Below are positions 32,084-43,505 of a stretch of 64,000 nt of DNA, in pieces. How positions within the stretch are numbered: the stretch's first letter is position 1; each line of letters opens with the position of its first letter. The translations under genes were made by a program, and so were the position numbers. The stretch is from the NCBI GenBank assembly GCA_026122225.1, contig JANEZZ010002660.1:248001-312000 (forward strand). The letters are read 5' to 3'. This DNA is from Heloderma charlesbogerti (lineage: Eukaryota > Chordata > Lepidosauria > Squamata > Helodermatidae). Below the pieces are notes generated by a model that did no database searches, was not told the DNA's origin, and worked only from the letters and a program-made list of their open reading frames with translations.

Positions 32084-35000
32084 GAACTGCACCAATTGAA
32101 TGTCATAAATACCATGAGGGACATATACACTTAGCTTTATATTCGGGGTGATGTCTTGTTATGGTGGAATTTTGCAGATGTGTATTTTTTAAAAAAGGAG
32201 GAAACTCCAGAAGTGTGCAAGTACTGCGTCATCAAGGAGTGGGCAGGACCAGCTGTGTTTTTTTACACCAACCAGAAATGAAATGACACAAAGGGGAGCG
32301 AAATTGTGCAACATGGATACGCCCACTCAGAAACATCACAGTAAATGTCATAATCGCGCCCCCACAGAAATGCTGCAAAGCCCCAAAAACATTTGTTGCG
32401 CCAGGAAACATGAACGGGTTTTCTTCGCTGTGAAAAAAATAGTGGGGGGAAATCATAGGGTGGCTGCAAGGCCATGACGATGATGTATGGACAGCTCACA
32501 AAAACTGCACCAGTGGCAAGATGAAGCCTGCACTTTGAGGACAAGGAGAAGCATTCTGAGGGACAGAGTTAAACAGCTGCCTCCCCAGCTCAGGGGACTG
32601 GATTGGGCAGACCCCTCCCCGAAGGCACTTCAGAGGTCTACCTGGCGGGGACCATGCCCAGAGCCGCCAGGGGACATGGCCGCACTTGGATGGCGTGGGC
32701 ACAACGTGCCCAGCTCGGAGAGCTGCGCAAGATCCCTTGAAGGCTCTGCTGTATCAAACTCCGGGCTATTCTAACTTTGCAAGAACCGGGTCCGTTTGCT
32801 CGTGATAAATATCGCTTGGGCCTCAGGTGGAAGCAGCTGGACAACTAAGCCGTGTTTTGTTTTGCTTACTTGTTTGTGTTCTATGCAGCGCAATCCTATG
32901 CATGTTTACTTGGGAGTAAATCCCCTTTAGTAAGTGTGTTTTGGATTGTAGTACTGCAGTTTTATTTTATTGTAGTCATTTGTATCCCACCTTTCAGGAT
33001 ACAAATCCTTCAAAGGAGCCTCACAGCAAAACTTAAAAACAATAATAAATTAAATGTATTCATTAATAATGGAGTGATTGTGAACAATATTACCCCATTC
33101 CACTCTCAGAGAGACACAGCATCCAACCTCAGTCGGTGGGTTGCCCTGACCGAAAGTGTGTCACACCAACATACTTTTCTTTTCTCTCTTGGTTTTGAAG
33201 AAGAGGAGAGGAGGAGAGGATGATCTAACAGTACAGGTAGGAGCTCAAGGTAGCTCCCATGTCTAAAAAACTGGGCGACGGCTCTGCTAGGGCTTGCCGC
33301 CTCTCCCCACACTCCTGTCTCTCATACAGATGTGTAGCAAGAAACCTTAGAGCAAGCGATGACGCCAGGAGTCTTTCCTGTTGTGCCCTTGGAGTGGATT
33401 AACTGCAGCGTGACTTTTGAACAAGTAGTGAAATTTATTCTGCAACAAACCTTTAAAAAGCCGCTCCCACTGATGGTAGCAAAGATGAAGCCAAAGAAAT
33501 AAAATTCCTCCTTAAAAAGATTGAATTGAACGTCTCAACAGAAGTAGATTTTCATGAAATGTTATTAGCTAGTGAGTTCATAAATCACAGATCAAGGGGA
33601 GAGGATGGAAAGAGAGGAGGGAAATCATATTTAGCCTAACAGCAGATGAGCAAAGCTGAGACGGCAAATATGTAATATATTGAGCCCGTAAACTATCATT
33701 TTATCTCTCAGTGGCTGCATACAGAACCTATAGAAGTGGAGGTTATTAGCTAATAAAACACCAAGGGAAATGGGTTCTCTATTAAATCCCAAGCATCCCT
33801 TCTGGATATATATCCATTAAGAACAACAAAAAGCATTTGACTCTCTCAAAATTCACAGTGAACCAGTGTGTAGTACAGTAGCTAAGAGTATCAGCTGTGA
33901 GCTGGGAAATCCTACCTCTGAATCTCAACTCAGCCCTGAATTCACCCTGAATTATGGATATTGATGTTTACCAGGGTGAACTGCAACAAAATGTTGCAGT
34001 GTTTTCCTCCCCAGCGCAGAGGAGTGCTTCAGGGAGGCTGTTCAGGGCAGGCTTCAGCCAGCTTGAAACAGAAGCTGTGCCATAGGGCACCAAAATAGCT
34101 GAGGCTTGGGGCTTGCTACCAGCCCTGAACCCAAGTCCTTTATTGCTATATAGTAGGCAGAAGTAGTGGGGGTTCTCAAGATTAGGAAAAGAAAAATGTG
34201 TCCTTTTCCTTTATTCATGCCTGAAACATACCCATTTGGTGTGAGAAGGAGATTTTTTTAAACATCCCCTGTACCCTAATAGTGACCCCCCCCCTCCAGA
34301 ATAAGGTAGAGTTCAGGGACCTTTTTCATCCCAAAGGACAAATTCCATTTCAGAGAAGCTCCTGGGGATTTCATTCCAGTGGTGGGCAGGACCAAAGGCA
34401 AAAGGGATGTGGCCAAAGGCAAAAGGGGCAGGGCTAAACATACCAGCCTATCTTATCTTTAAGCTCTTCCTGACAGTAGAGCTTACAATGGGGAATTTAC
34501 AATTTACAATGGGGAAAAAATGCACAAAAGCTGGGAAGGCACCAAATAATCATTGGTGGGGGAGGGGCCAAGGGAAGGGGGCATGGCCATCTGGGGAATC
34601 CTGGAGGGCTGAACTAGGATCCCAGGCCTGCAGTCCGCCCTCCCTACTATAAGGTTATGGGTGCAAGTAAGCAATGTCGCTCCCCCACGTTTCCTCTTTC
34701 TTTCTCCAGATTGCCACTCCCAGTGTCTTTTCATTTACAAACTAATATACTTCTGCAAGGAAAACCATCTAGGTCATCCTGAGTTCCTTGAAGGAAGATA
34801 TAGATATAAATACATAAATATCTGATAAGTCATCCCCCCTTCCCTCCCTCCACATACACCAAGTATGTGGAAAACGCTGCCTTATTCTCAGATGGTCCCA
34901 TTTCACTTCCAAAGTGATTCAGCACAGGACCACCCACGTTTGGTATTAGAGGAAATTATTTATACATTAGGACTCTCTGGTAGCCCCAACCTCATCCCCT

Positions 35001-35868
35001 CATCCTGTCCTTAATATGCGGATGATAGTAGTGCTGCCCTACACCGATCGTGCAGTCATCTTAAGGATGACAGGGAAAATGGATCTCAAATGCTTTGAAT
35101 GCTCATGAAAGCACTATGTAAATATTACACATCATTACAATAAATAGCCACAAACTGAGAATAGAGTGAAAGTAATGTAACGTGCGCGCGTGCGCTCTCT
35201 CTCTCTCTCTCTCTCTCAGACACACACATACGCAGCTTTGCTTCAGTGACAGTGGATGGTGTTATCGCTTGAAATATATAAAAATGTGAGTCCATTTTCT
35301 CCATAAAATAAACCTTGCTCACGTTATTGTATCCTGCTACAACCACATATGTGGGTTGCAAGCACTCAACCATGGATTTATTGGTTGGAAGCTGTGCATG
35401 ATGCACTTATGTGCCATAAGCGCAAGTCCATGATTGGGGCTCAACATAGGCTCAAACTACATGTTACTCAGAGTTCCACCTTTTCTGTTTGTTTACCGCC
35501 AGAAGTGGCCTCGACAGGCTATGAGCTGGGGTGAAGAAGAACAGACCGGTACAGCTTCTTTAATCCTTTCTCCATGGTCATTTTCCATCTCAGAATTACC
35601 CTCTAGAATCATCTGGATGCCTTGAGTCTAAGTGAAGCACTACTCAGTTGCCCATGAATACGTTGGGTGAATCCAAAATGGACATAAGGGGCTTGGCGTC
35701 TTACATTGTCAGACCAAGTGCAAGAAAAGTTGCCACCCCCGGCCTGGCCATCGTGTTTACTATGTGTTATACTTGGATGTCGCATCATTTAGTGCAACTC
35801 ACTGGACGAGTCATGGGCCTTTCCTTGTTCCCACTTGGGAATGACATTGGCATGGTTAACAGGCGGGG
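32084..35868. other. Inter-BovB stretch without a gene
   Basis: Mostly unique DNA. 32884-32951 holds half a CAATCCTAT MITE and 32960-33020 an L2-like terminus. 33360-33780 is repeat-free, AT-rich and unlike the surrounding decayed repeats. 34470-34520 has a short ACAATGGGGAA duplication. 35181-35218 is a GCGC/CT microsatellite. No splice-bounded coding frame was convincing. Confidence 0.5.
32884..32951. mobile_element. CAATCCTAT MITE with degenerate right arm
   Basis: GCGCAATCCTATGCATGTTT, ACTTGGGAGTAAATCCCC and AGTAAGTGTGTTTTGGATTG: complete in layout, diverged on the right. Confidence 0.65.
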
Positions 35869-36336
35869 ATGCCGATGATGTGTTCAAACTACCGCACAAT
35901 TGTGCTCATTTCACATGCCAGCAAGGTGATGTTCAAAATCCTACAAGCTAGGCTTCAGCAGCATGTGAACCGAGAAGTACCGGAAGTACAAGCTGTGTTT
36001 CGAAGAGGCAGAAGAACTAGAGATCAAATCGCCCACGTTCGCTGGATCATGGAGAAAGCAAGAGAATTCCAGAAAAATGTCTATTTCTGCTTCATTGACT
36101 ACGCTAAAGCCTTTGATTGTGTGGATCACAACAAACTCTGGCAAATTCTTAAAGAGATGGGAGTACCAGACCACCTTACCTGTCTCCTGAGAAACCTATA
36201 CGAGGGCCAAGAAGCAACAGTAAGAACCAGACATGGAACCGATTGGTTCAAAATTGGGAAAGGACTATGAAAATGCTGTATATTGTCGCCCTGCCTATTT
36301 AATTTATATGCAGAATATATCATGAGAAACACCAGG

Positions 36337-36834
36337 TAGGGATGTCAGAGAATTTCGCCACGAATCTCGGGGAGGCTGAATGCCAGCGCATTCGGCCCCC
36401 TGAAATTATCTATTAGTCTACACTATTTGCGTTCCCCTTATCTTCACCGTTGTCTACATAAATGTTTACGTAGACTAGACGTGCCAAAATAAGGAACGCA
36501 AAATAAGGAACACAAATGGCGGCGCCCATGGGCGCCGCCATTTGCATATGCGCGGTTTTGTTTTGTTTTGTTTTACTCAGCTGTGATAGGCTACGTAAAT
36601 ATTTCCGTAGCCTATCACGGCTGACTGCAGGGACGCAAACGAGGGACGCATTTGCGAGCCCAGCCGGCCAGGATTCGGGGGTGGAGGGACGGAGCGCCTC
36701 CCCCCCAGCCAGAATTTTGGAGGGGAGGGACGGAGCGCCTCCCCCCGGTCAGAATTTCGGGGGGAGGGATGGAGCACCTCCCCCCCACCGCGAATCAAAT
36801 TTCATTAAAGGTAAGTGACTTTCGTACATCCCTA
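36337..36834. mobile_element. Non-autonomous hAT-type transposon nested in BovB
   Basis: The 498-bp element begins TAGGGATGT and ends ACATCCCTA, which are perfect terminal inverted repeats, and it generated an 8-bp TSD; both are hAT hallmarks. It encodes no transposase. Internally it has a perfect 32-bp palindrome (36513-36544, centre CCCATGGG), a 13-bp stem hairpin GTGATAGGCTACG/CGTAGCCTATCAC (36583-36618), and three about 40-bp GC-rich tandem units (about 36667-36786, each containing GGAGGGAYGGAGCRCCTCCC). It is younger than BovB copy 2. Confidence 0.93.
36667..36786. repeat. Three-unit 40-bp GC-rich minisatellite inside the hAT
   Basis: Units of 39-41 bp each begin near CCAGRATT or TCAGAATT, continue with a G-run, GGAGGGAYGGAGCRCC, and finish with six or seven C. 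The last two units differ at few positions. Confidence 0.88.
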
Positions 36835-37050
36835 ACACCAGGTTGGACGAATCACAGGGCAGAATTAAGATTGCTGGGAGAATTATCAACAACCTCAGAT
36901 ACGCAGATGATACCACCCTAATGGCAGAAAGCGAAGAGGATCTAAAGAGCCTCTTGTTGAAGGTGAAAGTGGAGAGTGCAACAGCTGGTTTGAAACTCAA
37001 CATTAAAAAAAACTAAGATTACGACATCTGGCCCCATCACCTCCTGGCAT

Positions 37051-37671
37051 ATGGAAGGGGAAGAAATGGAAGCAGTGACAGATGTTATTTTCTTGGGCTC
37101 CAAGATCACCGCAGACGGTGACTGTAGACATGAAATTAAAAGACGCTTGCTCCTTGGGAGGAAAGCTATGGCAAACCTAGACAGCATAGTAAGAAGCAGA
37201 GACATCACCTTGCCGACAAAGGTCCGTCTAATCAAAGCTATGGTTTTCCCAGTAGTAATGTATGGCTGTGAGAGCTGGACTATAAGGAAGGCTGAGTGCC
37301 GAAGAATTGATGCTTTCGAACTGTGGTGCTGGAGAAGACTCTTACGAGTCCCCTGGACTGCAAGGAGGTCAAATCAGTCCATCCTAAAGGAAATCAACCC
37401 TGAGTGCTCATTGGAAGGACAGATATTGAAGCTGAAGCTCAAATATTTTGGCCACCTAATGCGAAAAGAAAAGTCACTGGAAAAGACCCTGATGCTCGGA
37501 AGGATTGAAGGCAAAAGGAGAAGGGGACGGCAGAGGATGAGATGGCTAGATAGCATCACTGATGCAATGAATATGAACTTGAGCATGCTCCGGGAGAGAG
37601 CGGAGGACAGGAAGGCCTGGTGTGCTATGGTCCATGGGGTCACGAAGAGTCCGACACGACTTAACGACTGA
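37051..37671 (+). pseudogene. BovB copy 2 C-terminal ORF fragment (206 aa)
   Basis: Encodes the region after the RT catalytic core: FLGSKITADGDCRHEIKRRL, PTKVRLIKAMVFPVVMYGCE, FELWCWRRLLRVPWTARR and the terminal VHGVTKSPTRLND, which matches the usual BovB C-terminus. The frame upstream is shifted by an A-run near 37010. No catalytic motif is in this piece. Confidence 0.9.
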
Positions 37672-37695
37672 ACAACGACAACAATGCCGATGATG

Positions 37696-38831
37696 GGATG
37701 GCCTCAACTCACACAGTGGGCTGTGCTGGGCAATAGGATCGGCGTGGGAAAGGTGCATGGAGATGTCTATCTTGTGTCATGTGAAGACTGGCTCTGTGCC
37801 GCTGAAGCTTTACCTTGCACAGGGATAAGTCAGCTCCTCCTGATCAGCGACTGCTGGGCTGCTGTTAAAGCAAGGCTAGCCTCATTCGCCCCAAATGCTC
37901 ACCCTGGCTAGCAGCCACTCTAGAGAGCTTTTGCTGCTGGAGACCTTTTCACTGGAGATGAATCTGCAGACCTGAGCGTTCAAGCCATGAATTCCTCCTC
38001 CACCAAAGTTCATTTGTATATCTTGAGAACTGATGCCTGGAATTGGCAAATGCTTGTTCCTTTGGGGGTTCTTGTTTCTAACGCAGCACTGCAACAGAAT
38101 ATTTCAAGCGACTTGAAAACCTAGCAACAAGCATACAGGTTGCGCTAAACGCCTCCGTTGGCTGAATTATTGCATGTAATCCATCATAAGGTGATTTTTA
38201 AAAAATCATTTTTCTTTACTGATTTGTGATGACCATTGCAGACAAAATTACCAAGCCTCATCCCCACTGAACTGATCTATTTTGACAAGTGCTATCCCTA
38301 AAGCAGTGATTAAGTAGAAGGCTAAACCAAATGTTCTTTGGTGTATTTTAATAAGTTATAAAAACCTACCAACTATAATTTAAGATACCATGGATGATTC
38401 TGGTAGGACAGATACATTAAAAACAATATCCCTTAACAAATCTCTGCTGACTTCTCCACCCTTAGTTAAGGATAGTAATTCACATTTCTAATAATACTGA
38501 AAGTTCATTGATTTTCTAAAGGTGTTCTGTTCCACCCACCATAACTAGTAAATCACCATGTCCAAGAGGCCTCACTTTAGAAATCACATTATGCATGTAT
38601 CTTGTATTCTAAAGCCCCCATCAGAATTGATCTGGGAGAGTTGAGATGGTTTGTGAACTTCAAATAAAGGAAACATATCAATTTCCTTTGTGGCAGCTCA
38701 CTGTGTTCTAAATCTGCACACCCACACCCCCCAATGAGTGTGGGATTAAAAATGTGAGTCAGATCTGAAACTTGAAATTGTTTTTTAAGTGTATGTGACA
38801 CCTATTTAGAGGGCCTTATTTATGTTAGAGT
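37696..38831. other. Non-coding stretch between BovB copies
   Basis: AT-rich single-copy-looking DNA with no recognised repeat except the flanking BovB duplications and no supported exon. Confidence 0.5.
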
Positions 38832-38842
38832 AATAGCATATC

Positions 38843-39008
38843 GGAGAAGGGGACGGCAGAGGATGAGATGGCTAGATAGCATCACTGATGCAATGAATAT
38901 GGACTTGAGCACGCTCCGGGAGAGAGCGCAGGACAGGAAGGCCTAGCGTGCTATGGTCCATGGGGTCACGAAGAGTCGGACACGACTGAACGACTGAACA
39001 ACAACAAC
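38843..39008 (+). mobile_element. BovB copy 3, 166-bp 3' end with 11-bp TSD
   Basis: Starts GGAGAAGGGGACGGCAG, corresponding to the last coding portion, and ends GACTGAACAACAACAAC. It is flanked by AATAGCATATC at 38832-38842 and 39009-39019. A severely 5'-truncated but clean insertion. One in-frame TAG (GCCTAGCGTGC) replaces the TGG of copies 2 and 4. Confidence 0.95.
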
Positions 39009-41044
39009 AATAGCATATCACATAATAATCTTGGAAGCAAACGAAAATGGACATTGCAAGGCTTGTCAGAACACTAAAAATTAGTGGAGATCGCCTTTTT
39101 TACAACTTATTAAGCTCACTTCAAGGGAGAATCTGTTAATGTTGGGACACAATTCAAACAATGTGTCGGCACATGGAGGGAGAAGAAAGAAAGCATCCCT
39201 GTGGTTTGGGCAATGAAGACATGTTTGCTCTTCCCATTCAGAAGAACTCCCATTCAGTTAATTCTTTCTATCTATCAGTCACTAGTCAAATATGCTTGGA
39301 TTAAATGATGGCTGATTGTCTCCCCCGACAGAAGGAAGCAGTGCTTCTCCCCGTGTACTTCCTAGGAAAAGGGGCTGTTGAGGGAGTCTCTTCAATGTGT
39401 TATGGTTCTTTCTGTCTTCAATGCTCTCCCACCCACCTAGGATGGCAAAGCAGTTCCAGAGAAGAAGGGAGGTGGGACATGATTAAAGAAGATTTTATTA
39501 TAGAAGACTTTGGTTCCATCCTATTTGACTTTTCGTCTGGCTTAATATATCCCATGGAAAGTTCACCCCCTTCTGGTTAAATTGCTGTGCTTGATTTAAC
39601 ATTGTGGGGAAGCTTAAACAGCCAAACTACAGGTAAGGATAAACATGCTTTAAAAAAAAAAAAAACTTGGCTAAACTGGGAAATTTTATTTGGAAGAAAA
39701 AGCAGCTGGAATGCTGAATCAGGGCCCCACAGCAGGTTCCTGTTGAAAATTGGCCCCAACTGCTTTTTGCCCCTGGAGGAGCTATTTAATAGAAACAGCA
39801 CCTTTGTGGGGGCAAATCCAGGGTTCAGTTTTCAGCAGGAAACCAGCTTAGAACCTGATCCAGATGAGGCATACGCTTCGGACTGGGACCCAATAAAGCG
39901 GATTTATCATAAGGTGTAGTTTAGCCAGAAGAAAGCTGGAAGCAAATTATCATAATCTGAGTACAAATCGGAGCTCATGGAGTAAAAATAAACTTCATTA
40001 CACAAAAACCTCACTGTGGCCCTTGTCATAATGACTTCCCATGTAAACCATGTAAAGCATTCTGAACTGACTTGGCCAGCAAACTTGAAAGCAAGTCTGA
40101 GTGACAAATGATTGGCCCTGTGGTACAATTCTTCTGAAGTTTAAATTCCAAACACAGCAATTCCTGGACTTGTGCTATTTTTGTATGTCTCAGTATTTCT
40201 CAGGCCCTCCTGTCCTGCAAGACCCACATCCTAATGAGAAATTTATTCATCTCATGTCTCAGTGGTAGGAGAAATTGTGCTTGACTTTTGTGCAGTTTGC
40301 CTTATCCCTAATTTATACTAAAGGAGCCCAAGAGATACTGGGCAGATGCCAAAAATGGGGTCGGCATCAGGGGTAGGCATTGCTGGGCACCTGTCATGAT
40401 CCACAGCCACTGCCAACCCCTGGAGCTCCCTGGCCCCGTTGCTCATTCTCTGCCAATTTTTCCGTCCCCTCCAAGTGAGGGAGCAGTGAGGGAACAAGAA
40501 GGGCCAGCGCCATCCATTCACCTGGCTTGCTCCTCTCTCTCTCTGCCTGCCTGACCCATCGCCTGGGTGGACTGGGCCTAGTAGGACAGGGCAAGTGACA
40601 GCAGCAAGAAGGAAGGAGGTCTTCTTGGAGGCAGGGGGCCCACTGACTGCACCTTGCTCCAAGCTGCGCCCCCCCAAACCCAGAGCTGATACTGATGGCC
40701 ATCCCCACTTCTTTGTCCCTCATGATGCTTAGCAAGTCAGGACGCACTGTGTGTGTTGAGCTCTTCCCACTCCACCCAACAGGCTGCCACTCATGGGGGG
40801 AGCGGAGGGGAAATGTGAAGCACAATGTTATGGCTTCAAGTGTTATGGAAGAGGAAGGAATGTTTTGGTCACAATCCTACACCTCTGGTGAGATCAACCC
40901 AGCTAAGTTTAATTTTTAAGTTTGGTTTATTTAAATTATATGCGACTTTCCCAAAGGAACCTGTGACCAAAGCAGCTCACCGTAAACATGGCATTTGCTT
41001 GCGTGAGGGATTGTTACAAAACATACCAATAAATTTAGCTAAGA

Positions 41045-41175
41045 CAGGGGCCGGCGACGTGATGCCCTCCAGATCTTTTGGACTGTAGCTCCCATAATTC
41101 CAGACCACTAGCCATGCTGGCTGGGACTGATGGGAGCTGTGGTCCACAACGTATGGAGAGTGCCAGGGCGCCTAC
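41045..41175. mobile_element. Palindromic MITE, CCTTCCCCAACC family (diverged)
   Basis: TGCCCTCCAGATCTTTTGGA and CTGTAGCTCCCATAATTCC; right half GATGGGAGCTGTGGTCCAC. The termini are degraded. Confidence 0.72.
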
Positions 41176-43302
41176 CTCTGAACTAAGACAAAATCAACCA
41201 TTCAAAAAGCATAGAATAATGTCAATACTGCAATGAAATAATCTAAAGTTATGTAATGAGTGCAGAGCAAAATCAGAATAATAGGCCAAAAATTAAATAC
41301 GCATCAGGCTAATCCACACTGCTAGTGCTGCTCTTGCTGCACTCCAGGGCAGTTCCGGGGATGCCAGACCTTGTGGAGAGAGAAGACGGTTCACTACTGA
41401 CTCCCCCATCCCTCCTGAAGAGGAGTCTGGCAGAGGTTACCAGCTGCGGGTCCTCCAGAACTCCAGGACCACCCTCATGCCCACAGAAGAAAAGCAAAGA
41501 AATAGAAATGCTAAGAGAAGTTACTGCGAACAAAAGGGAGGAGAAGATGCTGAATTCTGCACTAGCTTCTAAACCCTAACCGGTTCTCCAGAAGGAGACA
41601 TTCCTGGTGGATCATGCCCAAAGACAACTCCAGCTAGCCCTCTGCCACACATCCCTAGTAAAACCACCCTTTCTTTCAGCTGTGGCGTCCTTCGCCCAGA
41701 CAAGGCAACATTTGCTGTCCTGGCGGGCGCTCTATTCGCACTCGGCGACTCGGTCCCCCGCAGGGCTGCTCGATGCTCTGATGCAGCGACGTGGTGCCGC
41801 AAGGCCAGTGGAAGCTCTCCTCCCACACACCAGAGCCGCACGCAGCTTGCCTCTCCAGACATCAAGATGTTGAGAGGGAGAGAGAGTTTTTCACCGCAGG
41901 CCCTTCTCCCTGCTATGCTCTTAAGCCGAGGGACGGACAGTCCCCTGGCAAGACCTTTTGAAAGGAAGGCAGCATTCTCCATGTTTTCCTTGAAAGGTGG
42001 CTATTTTAAACTACAAGGACAACAGAGACATGTGTCATTTATCTGTGATGTGTCCATTCAACTACCAGTGAAATCACAGACAAGACTTCCCCACTTTGTT
42101 AGAAGCCAAACACATTTCCCTCCCAATGCAAATAGCACCTTTTGGGGGGGGGACATTTGTCAGGACCATGTGGGGGGGATTAAACTCCCCCTCCCCCTCC
42201 TCATCCTCTATAGTTCTGCTATTGCTCACTGGCCCCCCACCCCCTCCAGAGGCTGCTGTTTACACTTTTTTAAAAAAGCATGTGAACTGGGCCAACATCC
42301 CAGGTGGGGTGGAGGACAGTAACAACACATTGCCGCAAGGAGCTTGTTCCAGAGCCTCAGGTCTGCCTGAGAAGCCCCCACTCTTTCCTGGTGCTGACTG
42401 TAGCATCTTTGACTGTGGCACTGTCCCACCCATCTAAATGCAGGAATGGATAACCTGCAGCCCTCAGCCTGAGTTTCAAAAGCCCTCTGCAAGCCATTGG
42501 TTTAGACCTCTATCCCTCCCCTGGCATTGCGTGGGGGGCAAGAGGGAAAGCGCCAGAGGGGGGCAGCAGCACCCGCTTCTGGCTCTGGCTCAGTCCGACC
42601 AATCACCAGCCACCCCCAAACACTGCCACCTAGCTAGCGGGACAGACATGCACTAGGCAATTCATGTTCAGAGCACTGGCGGGGCTGAGTTGGCATCCTA
42701 CCGTACCTTGCAGATGAAGTAAGAGTGGTGATGAAATAAGACATGGGGACAGGCAGCACTCCTAGCAGAAGCAACTGAATACAACTGAAAGAAGGGCAGT
42801 GTCTCATGTCCTTACAGTGCATATTCACGATAGTTTGATGCAGTTTAGGGTAACCACTAAATGCATGATCAGCTGCTTTTGGGGCCCACTTGTAGCATGA
42901 TTTCCCATGGACAGTATTTGAATTAGACTTTAACCACCTGTATAAGAGCCTCCCAGCCCACCCGCCTCACACATACCCATTAAGACAAGGTGGGAAATCT
43001 TCTTTCTACTGAGGGATGTTTTTTCTTGGGGGTAATCTATTTGGGGGTGGGTCCTGCAGTGTAGGACCTTCTCCTGCCTTTTTGCTGATCATATTCCTGC
43101 ACCTCACATTTCTGGGAGTAGAACACAGATTTCAACCTACCAACGAGAGGACAACCTTTCCAATTTCTTCTAGCACTAGCCCTCCAGGCACTAGACAAAC
43201 TTGTTACCTGCACAGGTATCAAAACCAGTTACATCTTCCTGCCCTAAGAATGTTTCCACCACTGTATAAGGGATAGATACATAGATTCATAGATAGATAC
43301 TG

Positions 43303-43505
43303 ACCAGGTTTGCACAACATGGTGGTTAATAAGCCATGGTAGCTTGTTAGTCAGTTGCATGCTGCCCAGTTTACCTCATTACCCATGCCAGGCACAACTT
43401 CTCAAGAAATCTGAAGCCAGCGAGGGTGGGGTGGTTAACAAACCACCCAGAACTCATAGCCTGTTCTAGGGCTTATTCACCATCCTTGTGTCATGCAAAC
43501 CAGGC
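43303..43505. mobile_element. Short DNA transposon with ACCAGGTTTGCA ends
   Basis: The left end ACCAGGTTTGCACAACATGG mirrors CATCCTTGTGTCATGCAAAC plus CAGG at the right, and GGTGGTTAATAAGCC mirrors GGGCTTATTCACCATCC. It is non-coding, related by its termini to 5459-5920 and 16494-17019. Confidence 0.7.

Larger units (their letters stand above)
36329..36842. repeat. 8-bp target-site duplication around the hAT element
   Basis: ACACCAGG occurs at 36329-36336 and 36835-36842. Removing one copy plus the element restores the BovB reading ...GAGAAACACCAGGTTGGA, seen with small changes in copies 1 and 4. Confidence 0.93.
35881..37683 (+). mobile_element. BovB (RTE) LINE copy 2, interrupted by a hAT element
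   Basis: Flanked by a 12-bp TSD ATGCCGATGATG (35869-35880 and 37684-37695). After removing the hAT insertion, about 1.3 kb of BovB remains, starting at TGTTCAAACTACC within the RT region. The frame is closed by TGA at 36268 (GGACTATGA where copy 1 has GGAGTACGA) and by extra bases in an A-run near 37010. The C-terminal part (37051-37671) is open. It was dead before or after the hAT landed. Confidence 0.96.

Noticed and set aside
41325..41982. Open frames on both strands in a CpG-richer block
   Set aside because: No splice sites, no recognisable domain, and both strands are equally open, as expected from GC content.
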